Shown piece after piece: positions 16,501-26,353 of a stretch of 64,000 nucleotides of DNA. Position 1 is the stretch's first letter; the number at the start of each line of letters is the position of its first letter. Below the pieces are notes generated by a model. It did no database searches. It was not told the origin of the DNA and worked only from the letters and a program-made list of their open reading frames with translations. Source of the stretch: Corynebacterium poyangense (lineage in GTDB: Bacteria > Actinomycetota > Actinomycetes > Mycobacteriales > Mycobacteriaceae). The position numbers and the translations under genes are program-made. The DNA is taken from positions 2,046,001 to 2,110,000 of the forward strand of contig NZ_CP046884.1 in the NCBI RefSeq assembly GCF_014522205.1, written 5' to 3'.

Positions 16501-19500
16501 TCGAGACTGTCCGGATCGATTTCTCCGATGAAAGCACGCGAGAGCTTTTCTCGGGCTACTGCCCAGAAATCATCCAGCAAAACTGCACGCTGGGGATCGA
16601 AACTCGGGGCCACCAAGCGCAACCAGTCAGAGCCCAGCTCCCGGCTGACGAGTTCTAGAGCTTGGGCATCACTGTCATCGTTATCCTCGATGGAGGGCGG
16701 TGTATCCAGACCCAACTTACCGAGGATGGTGCGAGCCGTTGCCGCCAAGACACCGGTTTCCCCTGTCACGTGCTCAGCGAAATCACCCAAAGCTGCTGCG
16801 TCAACGACACCGCCGCCGGTACCCCCAGCAGCAGGAAGCTCCACCGCGATGCCATGACGCTGGCCCACTGCTTTGACAGCCTCGTCAATGAGCGATTCAA
16901 GGTCACTTGCCGACCCAGGACTTACCGTACTCAACGTGGCAAGATCTCCACCCCGAATACTGGCGCCCTCCCGGGCACCGAGCACAATTTCGGCAGTGGT
17001 GTGATGCACCCAGCCCTCACCGAGTTGCCATGCATCTCTCACCCGATCCCCAATGGCGGAGGCTTTCTTACCTGTCGGGCCAGTAATCCTCCGTAGGGCA
17101 TCAGCAACAGAATCCGAAAGAACGGGGCCGAAGGGCTGGTAACCGCGGGCCATTCCGCCAACTGTCTGATAGAGATCAGATAATTCAGCGTCAGCGGCAC
17201 CATCAATGGCACCCAAACCGAATTCCACGCCCAGATCCAAAAGCAACTGATTACGTCGAGAAGAAACACCCTCAACCAACGTTTCGATGGAATCCGCTGC
17301 ACCCATTTGATCCGGCCGTACCTTTGTCCACAGCGCAATCAACATGGCGGTGGCATCGGCTGGAGTAAAGGGAAGATCTGCGGGGCGCTCGGTCGAGGCC
17401 GACGAGGAAGCAACAGGCTCGACGGTCGCTGCCGGGGCGGAAGCGGTGCTCTCCGTTGTCTCCTCCACCGCTGGAGCAGTCTCCGCTGGTTCATCCTCGA
17501 TGGAGGAATTCCGCTCGCGGATGTCTTCATCCTCGGCAAAGACCACGGCCCGATCCCGCTCCACGTTGAGCACCTCTATCGACGTTCCTTGGTGCTGTGG
17601 CAGCACAACCGTCTGAGCCATCAAGTTGGCCAACGTTGGGGCGGAGCCGACACCAACCTCAACAAAGCGTTGGATCTGAAGCTCATCACACATGATGTCT
17701 TGGGTTTCAATCCAGCGCACTGGGGAAGCAAACTGCCAGGCCAGCAACTCAATCAGCAGAGTGCGAGCTAATTCTGTATCGGTGGCGGGGGTGAGTTTGC
17801 CGGCGAGCAGATCCGAAATAATCGGAGAATCAATAACCTCGTCCATAGCTTCGATGAAGCTGCGCTCCAAACTGAACGGGCGAGCCACCAGATTAGGAAT
17901 ATAGCGGCCGAGAAGGACGTCGGCCTCAAAATCATGAGGGATCAACGCATCAAGATGGGCCCGGAAATCATCAACCCCATCACGCAAATGCGAGGAGTGG
18001 AACGGAACATCAATTCCCGGAATCATGATTAACGCCCGGTTACCCGGAGCCCGCTTCTCAACATCCTCCGCCAGAGCTTTCAAACCTGCTAAGGTCCCAG
18101 CAACCGCGTATTGGCGACCGGCCAAATTATGATTCACGATCTCCAAGAACTCGCCGCTGCTGTGAGCGATGTTCTCCACATACCCAAACACTTCATCGGC
18201 GCTGACACCCATCTTGTGCGGACGCAAGGCAGCCAACCCATAATTGGAATGACCATTCTCGTCTCTCTCGACAAGGCGGTGCATCGTTAGACCACGCCGA
18301 TACACAATCTCCACCACGTTTTCTAAGGACAGAACCCCAGAATATGCAGCGAGGGCATTGTATTCACCGACCGAATGGCCAGCAAACCACGCCTGCGTAT
18401 CGAGAACCCCAGCTTCTTTCATCTCAGCGATTTGCGCCACACCCAAAGTGGCCATAGCGACCTGAGTGAATTGAGTGAGGAATAGCACCCCGTCAGGATG
18501 GAAGAATCTCTCTCCATCGACGACAACCTCACGGGGATTATTCTGCACGATGTCCAGGACCGAGAACCCAAGCCGAGAGCGCGTATGGGAATCTGCGCGA
18601 TCCCATACTTGACGCGCCGCAGCAGAAGACTGACGCGAGGCCATCCCCATCCCCTGGGACTGGATCCCCTGGCCTGGGAAAGCATAGAACGTACGCGGAG
18701 CAGCCATCACCGCCGTCGCACTCAGGACAGTTTCTCCATCGACGATGGCACTGACGCTACGCACTTCACCACGACCAGGGCGATTATCAATACCTGTGCG
18801 TTCTACCACGAACTCAACCTCAGCTCCTGGAGCAACCGGGGCCAGCATCGTGGCAGTGTATTCACATAGTTTCGCCCCATCGTAAGTAGCAGCGAGCTCC
18901 CCGAGAGCGGAGGTCCACATGCCATGCACAATGACATCTTCAAGACCAGCTAGGCGAGCAGCGGCTTGAGAAACATGCAAGGGGTTTCGATCTCCAGAGG
19001 CAATAGCAAAAGGCCTCATGGACAGAGGAGCTGACACCGTGAGCTCATTGCGGAAACTACGGGGCGTATCAATAACGCTAGGAAGCGCGGAAGTGTTAGT
19101 ACGCGCCGTCTTATTCCCATTCCGTCCGCGGATCGCAAAACGCTCGGAAAGTTGAGCCACCGGCTGATTATCGGCGGTAATGTGGGCGCGCACCACCACA
19201 ATCCGACCGATATCGGTATCAGTGACCTCGTCGCAAGTTGCTGTGATGTCAAGTTCGGTATCAGGACTTGGCAAACTATCTGCCTGCATCTTCAGGTGAT
19301 GCTCAAGATGCACCAAAGACAACATGCCTTCTACGACAAGATCACTATCGTGGTCAGGAACCCGCGCATCTGCAACAGCAGCGAAAACAGCCGGCCACGC
19401 CGCACCAACCAAAACATCGGGCACCAAAGTGTGAGAAGTTCCAGTAACTCCCGCGGTGGCTTGGACATAGTCTTTCACCCTGCTTGTACCAAGAGTGGTT

Positions 19501-22469
19501 GACCAAGTTGCTTTCCCATCGTGGATAGGAGCTAACTGCCCGCCCGCCGCGATTTCAGTAAGCTGAGTCATCGCCTGCTCTGCGTCAGCAGCAGTGACCT
19601 GCGGGCTAAGCGCATTGTCGCGCTCCGGCAGAGTGATGCGCACGACCAATTGCGCTTGATCCGCCAGCGGAACTGAAAGCTGGACATGCCGGTTATCCTG
19701 CGTCACCAACTCTGCGCCGAAGGGAAGACTGGCCCGGTGACCATCCGAGCTAAGTTCCCATTGGTCGCGTGGCGCAATTCGCTCGACCAAGGATGTCTGA
19801 TAACGACCAGCCCACACCGTGCCATGGGCGTTGAGGACACGGACCACTGGTGTTCGCTCCTCAACTCGTCCTTCACCACCAACGCGACGCACAGCTGCCG
19901 CCTCATAACGCCCCAGCAAATCTGCTACTGGTTCATTAGCTTTTTCAATGGCATCGACCGCAGCGATCCCTGGGATAATACACACCTGGTCTGCGTCATA
20001 GCGATCATCGTGGGCCTGCCACAAAGAGTCCTGCCGGAACCAACGTCGTACTTCCCCATCGATGATGGGGACGAAGGGAGCAGGTTTACCCGGGCGATCA
20101 AGCAAGGCAAGGAACCAGGACCGATCAGCCGGATGCAAAGTCGTATCAGCTGCATCCGGGTAATGCTGCAGTAGCTGAGAAATATATTCAGAAGGCTCGA
20201 CGTCACTACTGGCCTCAATGAGGGCGGTTATCTCCCCTCTGTCTGTAGTAGACAGACGTGCCTCAGCCCGAGATAGCATCTCTTCGAACCGTTGGAACCA
20301 GGTGACATCCACCCAGGGGAAGCACAACTCAACATAACGTTCCAACCATTGTTGATAGGTCATGTCGCGAAGTTCGCCAAAAAATGGTTTCGCAGTATGA
20401 GATAGAGCTTCAATGATTTCGTCTCGCCGAGCAGCTACAGCTTCGACATCACCGGCCACCGAATCCAAGAGGCGACCAGCGCGAGCAAAGGAGTTGTTGA
20501 TCTCGTAGAGGTCCGCACCCAATTGAGACAAACCGGAGGCCATATCTCCTTCGCCGCTTCCAGATGCGACCCATCCACTCAGCCCTTTGGTCTTTACTAA
20601 GGCCTCTTTCACCGATGGAGAAGCAGTAGACTCTGCGGTCGCCATTGCGGCTGTTCCCACGAGAATGCCATCCACAGGCATGTGAGGATATCCGTGGCGA
20701 TTGGACCACTCGCCACTTAGATATTCAGCTGCGTGCTCTGGACCCCGCAATCCACCGCCAACAGCCAAAATAATGTTATCCCGTCGGCGAGTCTCGCCAT
20801 AGGTCGCTAACAGAAGTTCATCCAAATCTTCCCACGAATGGTGCCCACCTGCTTTCCCACCTTCAACTTGCATTAACAGGGGAATTGATGGCACTTCATC
20901 GGCGATGGAGAGCACCTGACGGATTTGCTGAACAGTACCCGGCTTAAACGATATCCACGAAAAACCAGCATCACGAAGGTTATTAATTAACTCTACTGCC
21001 TCAGTTAATGGAGGCACTCCCGCAGAAACCACTACGCCATTAAACGGCACACCATTTGCGCGAGCACGTGGGACCATCCTTCGGCCTTCAATGTGCATAC
21101 GCCATTGGGCCGGATTGAGGTACATTGCGTTGAACTGCGCGGTAGCTCCCGGCACCAAGAGTTCTTTGAGCCGCTCCACATTCTCGTCGAGAATTTCCGG
21201 AGTCACTTGCCCACCGCCAGCTAATTCTGCCCAATAACCAGCGTTTGCCGCAGCCGCAACAATAGCAGGATCCACCGTTGATGGGGTCATACCTGGCAGC
21301 ATGACCGGAGAGAACCCAGTCAACTTAGTAAACCGTGTTTCCAGCACTGCCTTCCCATCGCGAATCACTACTTCCGGCAGATAGTCGGAATATTTCTGAG
21401 GCAGCTCAGGTGCTTTTCCAGCATCAAAGAGTGCTTCTTGTCCCTCATCAGTACCAAGAGCAAGCGTGCCTACCCCTAATCCTGCAACTAAATCACGCGT
21501 TAGTTTATTGACGCCAGTTCCCGGCCCTAGGTCTAGAATCCATTCAGCCTTTTTCGCGAGTTCTGCCACATCAGCTGGCCAATCAACCGGTGTCACCATA
21601 ATCGCACGTGCGAGCTTCTCGGCGATATCCACGTTGACGCCACACTCACGTGCCCACTTAATAACCTCGACAACTGCATCTTCATGGCTAGGAACATGGA
21701 AGCCTACCGAAATAGGCAAATCAGCAATTTTCGGAGAAAACGGAGCTCCTCCCTTAAGTTTTTGCTGCGCTAATTTCTGCTCTCTGGTAGCCCGTTTTTC
21801 TAAAGCAGACCGTATTTTGCTTAATTGTTCCGGCTGGCCTGTCAACACCCAAGAATCCCGACCATTCTTGAGCGAAATAGCTACTGGCACGGACCGTTCA
21901 ATATCAAGACCCGAGATTAGGTTTTCCAAATCGTCACGGTTAGCCCCAGACACACTGAGCATCGGGGAATTTTCACCATCGTCGATTAACCCTAACCATT
22001 GAGAATTTCGGGTTACTGCAGCTCCAATCAGAATCGCGACTACCAGAGAATCCGTAGCATCAAGTTTTCCTTCTGCATAAGCAGCACCAATCACTCCCTG
22101 GGAATGTCCTGCTACCGCCACTGGCTCAGGGACACCCTGTTGGCGAAGAGAATCAACCACTGCAATATTTGCCAAAGTAATACCGGGTACTGAAACTGCA
22201 GCTGCCTTTAGCCAATCGGCATTCTCATCTACAGATTCATCATTCATCCATTTGATCGGGAAGAATCCACGGGGCTGAGTTAGCTCAACCTCGTCAGCAA
22301 TTAGCGAAAGCTTTCTTTCTGCTTCCTTTATCGCCGATGCCAAGGCTGGAGTGATCCCGGCATTGCGGAGTGTACTTAGCCAGTTCACCCCTTGACCAGC
22401 AAATACCCATGCAGTATCCCCGATGGTATCTACCAGGCGGTCTCCCTGGATGACCCGTGTTTCGCTCAT
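13548..22469 (-). CDS. fas: Type I fatty acid synthase
   Basis: A giant 2973-residue multifunctional enzyme making C16-C18 acyl-CoAs for membrane and mycolic-acid lipids. The order follows bacterial FAS I: acetyltransferase (GHSQG, Ser123), enoyl reductase (flavin region around AVGGGLRGPEHAAEYL), dehydratase (around SGDRNPLHVS), malonyl/palmitoyl transferase (GHSVGEY, Ser1366), ACP (GVSSRRNQLL, candidate Ser1736/1737), ketoreductase (from about 2020, VAVVTGAS) and ketosynthase (HPVAACATAAVS, Cys2617; GHAKGGAAAFQ). No phosphopantetheinyl transferase domain follows, so acpS supplies that step. The ATG at 22469 has AGGAG ten bases upstream; an in-frame TTG at 22499 is less likely. All active sites appear intact. 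Confidence 0.97.
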   Translation of the reverse strand: MSETRVIQGDRLVDTIGDTAWVFAGQGVNWLSTLRNAGITPALASAIKEAERKLSLIADEVELTQPRGFFPIKWMNDESVDENADWLKAAAVSVPGITLANIAVVDSLRQQGVPEPVAVAGHSQGVIGAAYAEGKLDATDSLVVAILIGAAVTRNSQWLGLIDDGENSPMLSVSGANRDDLENLISGLDIERSVPVAISLKNGRDSWVLTGQPEQLSKIRSALEKRATREQKLAQQKLKGGAPFSPKIADLPISVGFHVPSHEDAVVEVIKWARECGVNVDIAEKLARAIMVTPVDWPADVAELAKKAEWILDLGPGTGVNKLTRDLVAGLGVGTLALGTDEGQEALFDAGKAPELPQKYSDYLPEVVIRDGKAVLETRFTKLTGFSPVMLPGMTPSTVDPAIVAAAANAGYWAELAGGGQVTPEILDENVERLKELLVPGATAQFNAMYLNPAQWRMHIEGRRMVPRARANGVPFNGVVVSAGVPPLTEAVELINNLRDAGFSWISFKPGTVQQIRQVLSIADEVPSIPLLMQVEGGKAGGHHSWEDLDELLLATYGETRRRDNIILAVGGGLRGPEHAAEYLSGEWSNRHGYPHMPVDGILVGTAAMATAESTASPSVKEALVKTKGLSGWVASGSGEGDMASGLSQLGADLYEINNSFARAGRLLDSVAGDVEAVAARRDEIIEALSHTAKPFFGELRDMTYQQWLERYVELCFPWVDVTWFQRFEEMLSRAEARLSTTDRGEITALIEASSDVEPSEYISQLLQHYPDAADTTLHPADRSWFLALLDRPGKPAPFVPIIDGEVRRWFRQDSLWQAHDDRYDADQVCIIPGIAAVDAIEKANEPVADLLGRYEAAAVRRVGGEGRVEERTPVVRVLNAHGTVWAGRYQTSLVERIAPRDQWELSSDGHRASLPFGAELVTQDNRHVQLSVPLADQAQLVVRITLPERDNALSPQVTAADAEQAMTQLTEIAAGGQLAPIHDGKATWSTTLGTSRVKDYVQATAGVTGTSHTLVPDVLVGAAWPAVFAAVADARVPDHDSDLVVEGMLSLVHLEHHLKMQADSLPSPDTELDITATCDEVTDTDIGRIVVVRAHITADNQPVAQLSERFAIRGRNGNKTARTNTSALPSVIDTPRSFRNELTVSAPLSMRPFAIASGDRNPLHVSQAAARLAGLEDVIVHGMWTSALGELAATYDGAKLCEYTATMLAPVAPGAEVEFVVERTGIDNRPGRGEVRSVSAIVDGETVLSATAVMAAPRTFYAFPGQGIQSQGMGMASRQSSAAARQVWDRADSHTRSRLGFSVLDIVQNNPREVVVDGERFFHPDGVLFLTQFTQVAMATLGVAQIAEMKEAGVLDTQAWFAGHSVGEYNALAAYSGVLSLENVVEIVYRRGLTMHRLVERDENGHSNYGLAALRPHKMGVSADEVFGYVENIAHSSGEFLEIVNHNLAGRQYAVAGTLAGLKALAEDVEKRAPGNRALIMIPGIDVPFHSSHLRDGVDDFRAHLDALIPHDFEADVLLGRYIPNLVARPFSLERSFIEAMDEVIDSPIISDLLAGKLTPATDTELARTLLIELLAWQFASPVRWIETQDIMCDELQIQRFVEVGVGSAPTLANLMAQTVVLPQHQGTSIEVLNVERDRAVVFAEDEDIRERNSSIEDEPAETAPAVEETTESTASAPAATVEPVASSSASTERPADLPFTPADATAMLIALWTKVRPDQMGAADSIETLVEGVSSRRNQLLLDLGVEFGLGAIDGAADAELSDLYQTVGGMARGYQPFGPVLSDSVADALRRITGPTGKKASAIGDRVRDAWQLGEGWVHHTTAEIVLGAREGASIRGGDLATLSTVSPGSASDLESLIDEAVKAVGQRHGIAVELPAAGGTGGGVVDAAALGDFAEHVTGETGVLAATARTILGKLGLDTPPSIEDNDDSDAQALELVSRELGSDWLRLVAPSFDPQRAVLLDDFWAVAREKLSRAFIGEIDPDSLDLYGAGEEVAQQAEFFGFESAAERARRTEPLAHAGEVAVVTGASPDSIAAAIVAELLHGGATVVATTSNLSPARLAFYKQLYADHARAQAKLWVVPANLSSYSDLDALCDWVGSEQTATVGGASQVIKPALVPTILFPFAAPRVSGTVDDAGSAAETQMRLLLWSVERLVAGLSRLGQDTHVGHRLHVVLPGSPNRGRFGGDGAYGESKAALDALITRWHAEPWGQRTTLVHALIGWVRGTGLMAQNDRLVALVENRGVETYSPTEIAERLIAQASPEVKTAAAAEPQVVNFTGGLDQADINLAELAREVQQASETSEPAEDNERRIKALPSPRRAFTAPVPTFGHITQPLEDMVVIVGAGELGPWGSSRTRWEAELSEELSAAGVVELAWSMGLIQWDNGWVDSDGNEIEESDIHERFHDEVLARCGVRRYHDDFHMVDNLAPELSTIYLDEDLSFMVPDRETAQSYVTADPDHTLIYPVGDDGEWQVVRQSGAAIQVPRRVRMSRFVGGQIPEGFDPAVYGIPADMIDNLDRLALWNIVCTVEAFLASGFSPAELLAKVHPARVSSTQGTGMGGVESMRSLYIDGLLAQPRPNDILQEALPNVVAAHVMQSYVGGYGQMIHPVAACATAAVSVEEGVDKVRLGKADVVVTGGLDDLSIEGITGFGDMAATADSGELEAKGIDHRHFSRANDRRRAGFVESEGGGTILLARGSTALELGLPVLGVVAFAESFADGAHTSIPAPGLGALSAARGGQQSRLASSLEAVGVTPDDISIVSKHDTSTNANDPNESDLHERIAAAMGRSAGNPLYVISQKTLTGHAKGGAAAFQMIGLSQVLRSGVVPANRSLDCVDPVLRKNPHLVWLRTPLNLSQQPPKAGLVTSLGFGHVSALIALVHPEAFRVAVENQVGAEAARAWQQESERRTIAGTRIIEEGMYGATLYRRPVDRNLGASGDAAKEREAAVLLDEQARLVDGVLRPGVADA

Positions 22470-22737
22470 TATGCAGTCGCTCCTGTCGATCCATGACAAA
22501 CGGCAGGCTGGTGCCCGCCGTCTCGTGAGTGAACACTATGCCACACAATATGAGGATTCCATCATGTTTTAGACGTGTTTTATCCCTTCCAAAAGGAAGT
22601 TAATCGCAAAGCGAAACAAAATAAGACGCGCGAATCCACCCTGAGCAGCGACTTCTTTGACTTGATCGACGATAGAGAAAAGTTCTGTTATTTTTGTCAC
22701 AGATAATGCTTTTTAGTATCTATTAACCCCGTTAAGG
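22470..22737. other. Intergenic region upstream of fas
   Basis: About 270 bases hold the fas ribosome site and presumably its promoter and FasR operator, reading leftward. The section is AT-richer than the genes. I see no hairpin terminator, no tRNA and no convincing ORF. An ATCGACGAT palindrome occurs near 22661, of unknown meaning. Confidence 0.5.
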
Positions 22738-23955
22738 CTACTTCCCCCGAGAGGGTTGCCCCTCATCTTCACCCACAGCCAAAGCTATCCCATTGCAGGA
22801 ATCGACAGGCATGGCACTTCTATGACGCGTTCCGTCGGGAGATATCCATTCGAACCTACCGTCGGGCGTTTTATTTAAGCGGTCATTACGTGAACCTGAA
22901 TGCTCTCCCACCCGGGCATGACAGGAGGAACATAATAGAGCCAAATTAGACATTGTGGTTTTACCGCCCTGGGACCATGGGTGAATATGATGGCCTTCGC
23001 AACCGATCGCGGGCCGGTGGCAATCAGAACCCGCGCAGGTTAATTGCATCAATGCTTGGGCAGCTTTTTGCGCGGGAGAAAACCGGCGCTCAATCTGGCG
23101 AAGACTCAGTGGTTGGTTGTTCTGACCAATGACCACCGCCCAGCCGTGATCAGCTAAGCGAAGCGAGATGTAATCTTCTGCGGTCAACATCGCACCGTCC
23201 GTGGTGGCAAACCATTCGCGTCCGTGTTCATCAAGCACAACTCTGTCTTGATTCAATTCCGGCGCTCGAATAACCACTGCTGGCTGATGTATTAGAGAGG
23301 TCAACGGATTATTGGGCGCAGTTGCATAAGGGAAACGCCCTAAAATGAGTTCTTCTAAAGCATCAAATTTGGCCTGCTCAAAACGCACTTCATCGGATGG
23401 TCTCCAACGGCGACGGGCAGCGCTTTCTATGTGCGTTATCAATCGTGCTACTTTCAGCTCTGGGCCACGAATCATCATGTGCATTAACCCGTCTGCATCC
23501 GAAGTTCGGGAATTACGCACCGCACGTTTATGGTGGGCCCCAGATTGAGGATCAGGATGCATTTCAGACACCAACCTATTCCCCCAATTTTTTAATTCCT
23601 TTATCGAGTGGTTCATCGCCTGATCAACCATCCGACGAAATAATTGCTCTCGAACCATGCGGTATTGCTGAGGAATTTTCCCGGCAGCCACATTAATAAC
23701 CACTAACCGATTTATGTCCACCCCAAGACGTCGAGCATGTTCCACTGTTTCTCGACGAAAAGCTAACACTTCACGCGGTGCCGGGCCGAACATTTGGTGT
23801 GCTAAGCGCCGAAAACGGCCCACGTCATGAAGGCTCATTGGCAAAACTCGGGAAAGATGCTTCTCCGCATCTCCATGTTGAGCAAATTGATGGATCTCCC
23901 ACACTAACTCAATCCCCCGGTTGAGCACCTCGGCCCATTGAGTTAATAAAGTCAT
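22738..23955 (-). CDS. HNH endonuclease with DUF222-like N-terminal domain
   Basis: A protein of about 405 residues. The C-terminal region has an HNH nuclease motif with zinc cysteines: TCAGSDCHRPAIGCEGHHIHPW, then TTMSNLALLCSSCHARVGEH. The long helical N-terminal region resembles the DUF222/13E12-type domain common in actinobacterial HNH proteins, which occur in many copies per genome and are sometimes linked to mobile elements. The ATG at 23955 is a guess: the frame is open to 24030, and no ribosome site supports any start. The true role, selfish nuclease or domesticated enzyme, is unknown. It lies between fas and a tRNA gene. Confidence 0.8.
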   Translation of the reverse strand: MTLLTQWAEVLNRGIELVWEIHQFAQHGDAEKHLSRVLPMSLHDVGRFRRLAHQMFGPAPREVLAFRRETVEHARRLGVDINRLVVINVAAGKIPQQYRMVREQLFRRMVDQAMNHSIKELKNWGNRLVSEMHPDPQSGAHHKRAVRNSRTSDADGLMHMMIRGPELKVARLITHIESAARRRWRPSDEVRFEQAKFDALEELILGRFPYATAPNNPLTSLIHQPAVVIRAPELNQDRVVLDEHGREWFATTDGAMLTAEDYISLRLADHGWAVVIGQNNQPLSLRQIERRFSPAQKAAQALMQLTCAGSDCHRPAIGCEGHHIHPWSQGGKTTMSNLALLCSSCHARVGEHSGSRNDRLNKTPDGRFEWISPDGTRHRSAMPVDSCNGIALAVGEDEGQPSRGK

Positions 23956-24065
23956 GCACTCACTATGCCTGCTCCAGAGACAATTGGGGGCAATGGTGAA
24001 TGATAGAGAGAAAAATCTGTGGAAAACCAAGAATTTCCACAGATAATAGTAATAGGGTTAGCTTG

Positions 24066-24147
24066 TGCGCCCGGGGAGACTCGAACTCCCACGCCCGAAG
24101 GCACTGGAACCTAAATCCAGCGCGTCTGCCAGTTCCGCCACGGGCGC
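24066..24147 (-). tRNA. tRNA-Leu (anticodon TAG)
   Basis: On the minus strand the sequence folds as a class II tRNA: acceptor GCGCCCG pairs with CGGGCGC, an anticodon stem CTGGA/TCCAG encloses the loop TTTAGGT (anticodon TAG, reading CUA), there is a long variable arm (GTGCCTTCGGGCGT) and a T-arm with GTTCGAGTC. CCA is not encoded. Confidence 0.93.
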
Positions 24148-24212
24148 ATGAGAGACAGTGTAATGCACCGCCCTGGATGAACAAACTTCAGGGTGATGGG
24201 TATTCTATCTAT

Positions 24213-24638
24213 GTGAGTAAAACCGAGGAAAACGCCAATACCCAGCGGGCCCATAAACGTGCCCGGCTAGGACCCGTTATCTTCCTCACGCTCGCAGTGA
24301 TCGCCACCTTCGGTCTAGCATGGTGGCAATGGACTCGATTCCAATCCGGTAGCGGGACCTTCCAAAACCTTGGATACGCACTCCAATGGCCCCTATTCGG
24401 AGCTTTCTTCGTCTATGCCTATAGAAAGTATCTGCACTATGAAAACGAGCTAATTGATGCTCAAAACGACGAAGAACGGCTTCAACAACTTTTTGAAGCC
24501 GACGAAAAGCGCTACGGCAAGGAAATCACTGAGATAGATGAGGAATTCTTGCCACCACGCCCACACCTTGACGTCGAGACATTCAATAACCTGAACAAGC
24601 AACACCGATCCCAGTACCCAAAGGAAACCGAGAACTAG
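24213..24638 (+). CDS. Small two-helix membrane protein
   Basis: A 141-residue protein with a basic N-terminus (QRAHKRARLG), a first helix VIFLTLAVIATFGLAWWQW, a second ALQWPLFGAFFVYAYRKYL, and a charged cytoplasmic tail ending FNNLNKQHRSQYPKETEN. I recognise it as a conserved actinobacterial membrane protein of unknown function. The GTG at 24213 is chosen because GGGTGATGGG stands upstream and because extending further would run antisense across tRNA-Leu. It is followed three bases later by the next membrane gene. Confidence 0.75.
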   Translation: MSKTEENANTQRAHKRARLGPVIFLTLAVIATFGLAWWQWTRFQSGSGTFQNLGYALQWPLFGAFFVYAYRKYLHYENELIDAQNDEERLQQLFEADEKRYGKEITEIDEEFLPPRPHLDVETFNNLNKQHRSQYPKETEN

Positions 24639-24641
24639 GAC

Positions 24642-25004
24642 ATGAGCACCACTCCGCCCCGAATCCATCCTCAACGGAAACAACGAGTGCGCACTGCACT
24701 AACTATCTTCTCCATCTCCGCATGGGTGACCGGTATCTGCCTGCTATCACTCGTCGGCCGGATGATCGCCCAATATGGACTCGGATACCAGCACATTCCC
24801 ACCTGGGCTACTTATATCGGCGCAATCCACGGCATCGCATTTATGTTTTACCTTGTCAGTTCCCTCATTCTTGGAATAAGAGCCCGGTGGAAACCATTAA
24901 CCTGGTTAACCACCGCAGCTGCCGGAGTGGTGCCCTTCCTTTCCTTCTTCGTCGAGGCTAATCGCCGTAAAGAGGTCAGCGAAAAGTTTCAGCTCAACAG
25001 CTAA
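24642..25004 (+). CDS. DUF3817-type membrane protein
   Basis: The 120-residue protein has three hydrophobic helices: TALTIFSISAWVTGICLLSL, YIGAIHGIAFMFYLVSSLIL and LTWLTTAAAGVVPFLSFFVE, with the conserved GAIHG and FFVE features of the DUF3817 family. Family members sit in the membrane without a known role. It is coupled to the preceding gene and converges on rdgB with a four-base overlap of stops. Confidence 0.75.
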   Translation: MSTTPPRIHPQRKQRVRTALTIFSISAWVTGICLLSLVGRMIAQYGLGYQHIPTWATYIGAIHGIAFMFYLVSSLILGIRARWKPLTWLTTAAAGVVPFLSFFVEANRRKEVSEKFQLNS

Positions 25005-25612
25005 CCAGCTAACAGACGAAGATGAGGTAACAACCCTGCTAACGCCTGCGCCCGATGGGAACAGGCGTCCTTTTCATCTGCGCTCATCTCCGCGGCGGTC
25101 CGGCCATCGCCTCCATCGGGGACAAAGAGCGGATCATATCCAAACCCGTTCTCACCACGCGGGGCACGGAGCAAACGCCCTTCCCATTCCCCTTCCGAAA
25201 CGACGTTTTCCCCATCGGGGATAACCAAGACGCACGCCGAGACAAAAGCCGCACGCCGACGCTCATCAGGAAGGTCTGCTAACTGAGCAAGCAGGAGCTC
25301 GTTGTTTGCCGCATCATCCCCGTGCTGTCCCGACCATCGCGCGGAAAAGATCCCCGGCATCCCATTAAGCGCTTGGACCGTCAACCCTGAATCATCCGCG
25401 ATGGTAGGAAGCCCGGTGGCTGCGGCACCTGCCCGCGCCTTGATGAGCGCGTTATCGGCGAAGCTTTCTCCATCTTCTATTGGTTCCGGATAAGACGGCA
25501 CCTCCGACAACGGGAGGATTTCCACCCCCTCGATGCCGGCAGCCACCAAAATTCGGTCCAGCTCCTGAAGCTTCTTCTTATTGTTTGAGGCCAAGTGAAT
25601 TCGGCATGTCAC
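25001..25612 (-). CDS. rdgB: Non-canonical purine NTP pyrophosphatase
   Basis: The 203-residue housecleaning enzyme hydrolyses dITP, XTP and related nucleotides to monophosphates. HAM1/RdgB motifs are present: [16 protein letters not shown] at the N-terminus, [38 protein letters not shown] with the metal-binding Asp pair, and [15 protein letters not shown]. The start overlaps the rph stop by four bases, so both are cotranscribed from the cluster upstream. Confidence 0.95.
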   Translation of the reverse strand: MTCRIHLASNNKKKLQELDRILVAAGIEGVEILPLSEVPSYPEPIEDGESFADNALIKARAGAAATGLPTIADDSGLTVQALNGMPGIFSARWSGQHGDDAANNELLLAQLADLPDERRRAAFVSACVLVIPDGENVVSEGEWEGRLLRAPRGENGFGYDPLFVPDGGDGRTAAEMSADEKDACSHRAQALAGLLPHLRLLAG

Positions 25613-26343
25613 TGCTCCAACACCGCTTTCTGCTTGACAAACAACTCTTGGCAGCCCTTCGCCGCGACATCAAGCATTTCATCAAGTTGCTGACGATCAA
25701 AGGTTGCATGTTCGCCCGTACCTTGGATTTCCACAAACCGCCCCTCTGCTGTCATCACAACATTGAGGTCTACATCCGCGCGCGAGTCTTCTTCATAGGG
25801 AAGATCTAAACACACGCGCCCATCTATCAGTCCGACGGATACAGCAGCGACCGGCGGTAGCAAAGGATTTTTCCCATCGGGGATGACACCACGGGCATGA
25901 AGGGCCGCAACAGCGTCTGCCAGAGCAACATAGGCGCCAGTTATCGACGCAGTTCGAGTCCCCCCATCTGCCTGTAGTACATCGCAATCTAGCTGAATAG
26001 TGTTTTCCCCTAATTGGCTCAGATCAATGGCGGCTCGGAGGGATCGGCCGACTAGTCGAGAAATTTCGTGAGTTCGCCCTTTTACTTTCCCACGGGTGGA
26101 TTCTCGCGGCATCCGGTCGTGAGTAGCAGCCGGCAGCATGGCGTATTCGGCGCTAAGCCAACCTTCACCAGTATCCCGTCGAAAGCGGGGAACTCCCTCT
26201 TCGATGGAAGCGGTGCACATGACCCTGGTGCGGCCAAATTCCACTAGAACGCTTCCTGCCGGGTTGCTGGTAAAACCTCGTGTGATCTTGACCGGTCGCA
26301 TCTCGTCAACAGCGCGACCGTCTAAACGTAGAAAATCAACCAT
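25609..26343 (-). CDS. rph: Ribonuclease PH
   Basis: A 244-residue phosphorolytic exoribonuclease that trims tRNA 3' ends. Recognisable parts are [40 protein letters not shown] with the phosphate-binding arginines, [20 protein letters not shown] and a C-terminal [11 protein letters not shown]. The start lies ten bases after the upstream hydrolase gene. A TAGTCT hexamer stands seven bases before the ATG, although AAGG could also serve as a ribosome site. Confidence 0.95.
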   Translation of the reverse strand: MVDFLRLDGRAVDEMRPVKITRGFTSNPAGSVLVEFGRTRVMCTASIEEGVPRFRRDTGEGWLSAEYAMLPAATHDRMPRESTRGKVKGRTHEISRLVGRSLRAAIDLSQLGENTIQLDCDVLQADGGTRTASITGAYVALADAVAALHARGVIPDGKNPLLPPVAAVSVGLIDGRVCLDLPYEEDSRADVDLNVVMTAEGRFVEIQGTGEHATFDRQQLDEMLDVAAKGCQELFVKQKAVLEQ

Positions 26344-26353
26344 ATACCTTAGA

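Noticed and set aside
22738..23955. HNH protein as part of an insertion sequence or restriction system
   Set aside because: No inverted repeats, methyltransferase or recombinase are nearby. It fits the widespread DUF222-HNH family.
24000..24212. Upstream extension of the membrane protein gene at 24213
   Set aside because: It runs antisense through tRNA-Leu and encodes a peptide without family resemblance; the GTG at 24213 has a ribosome-site-like sequence.
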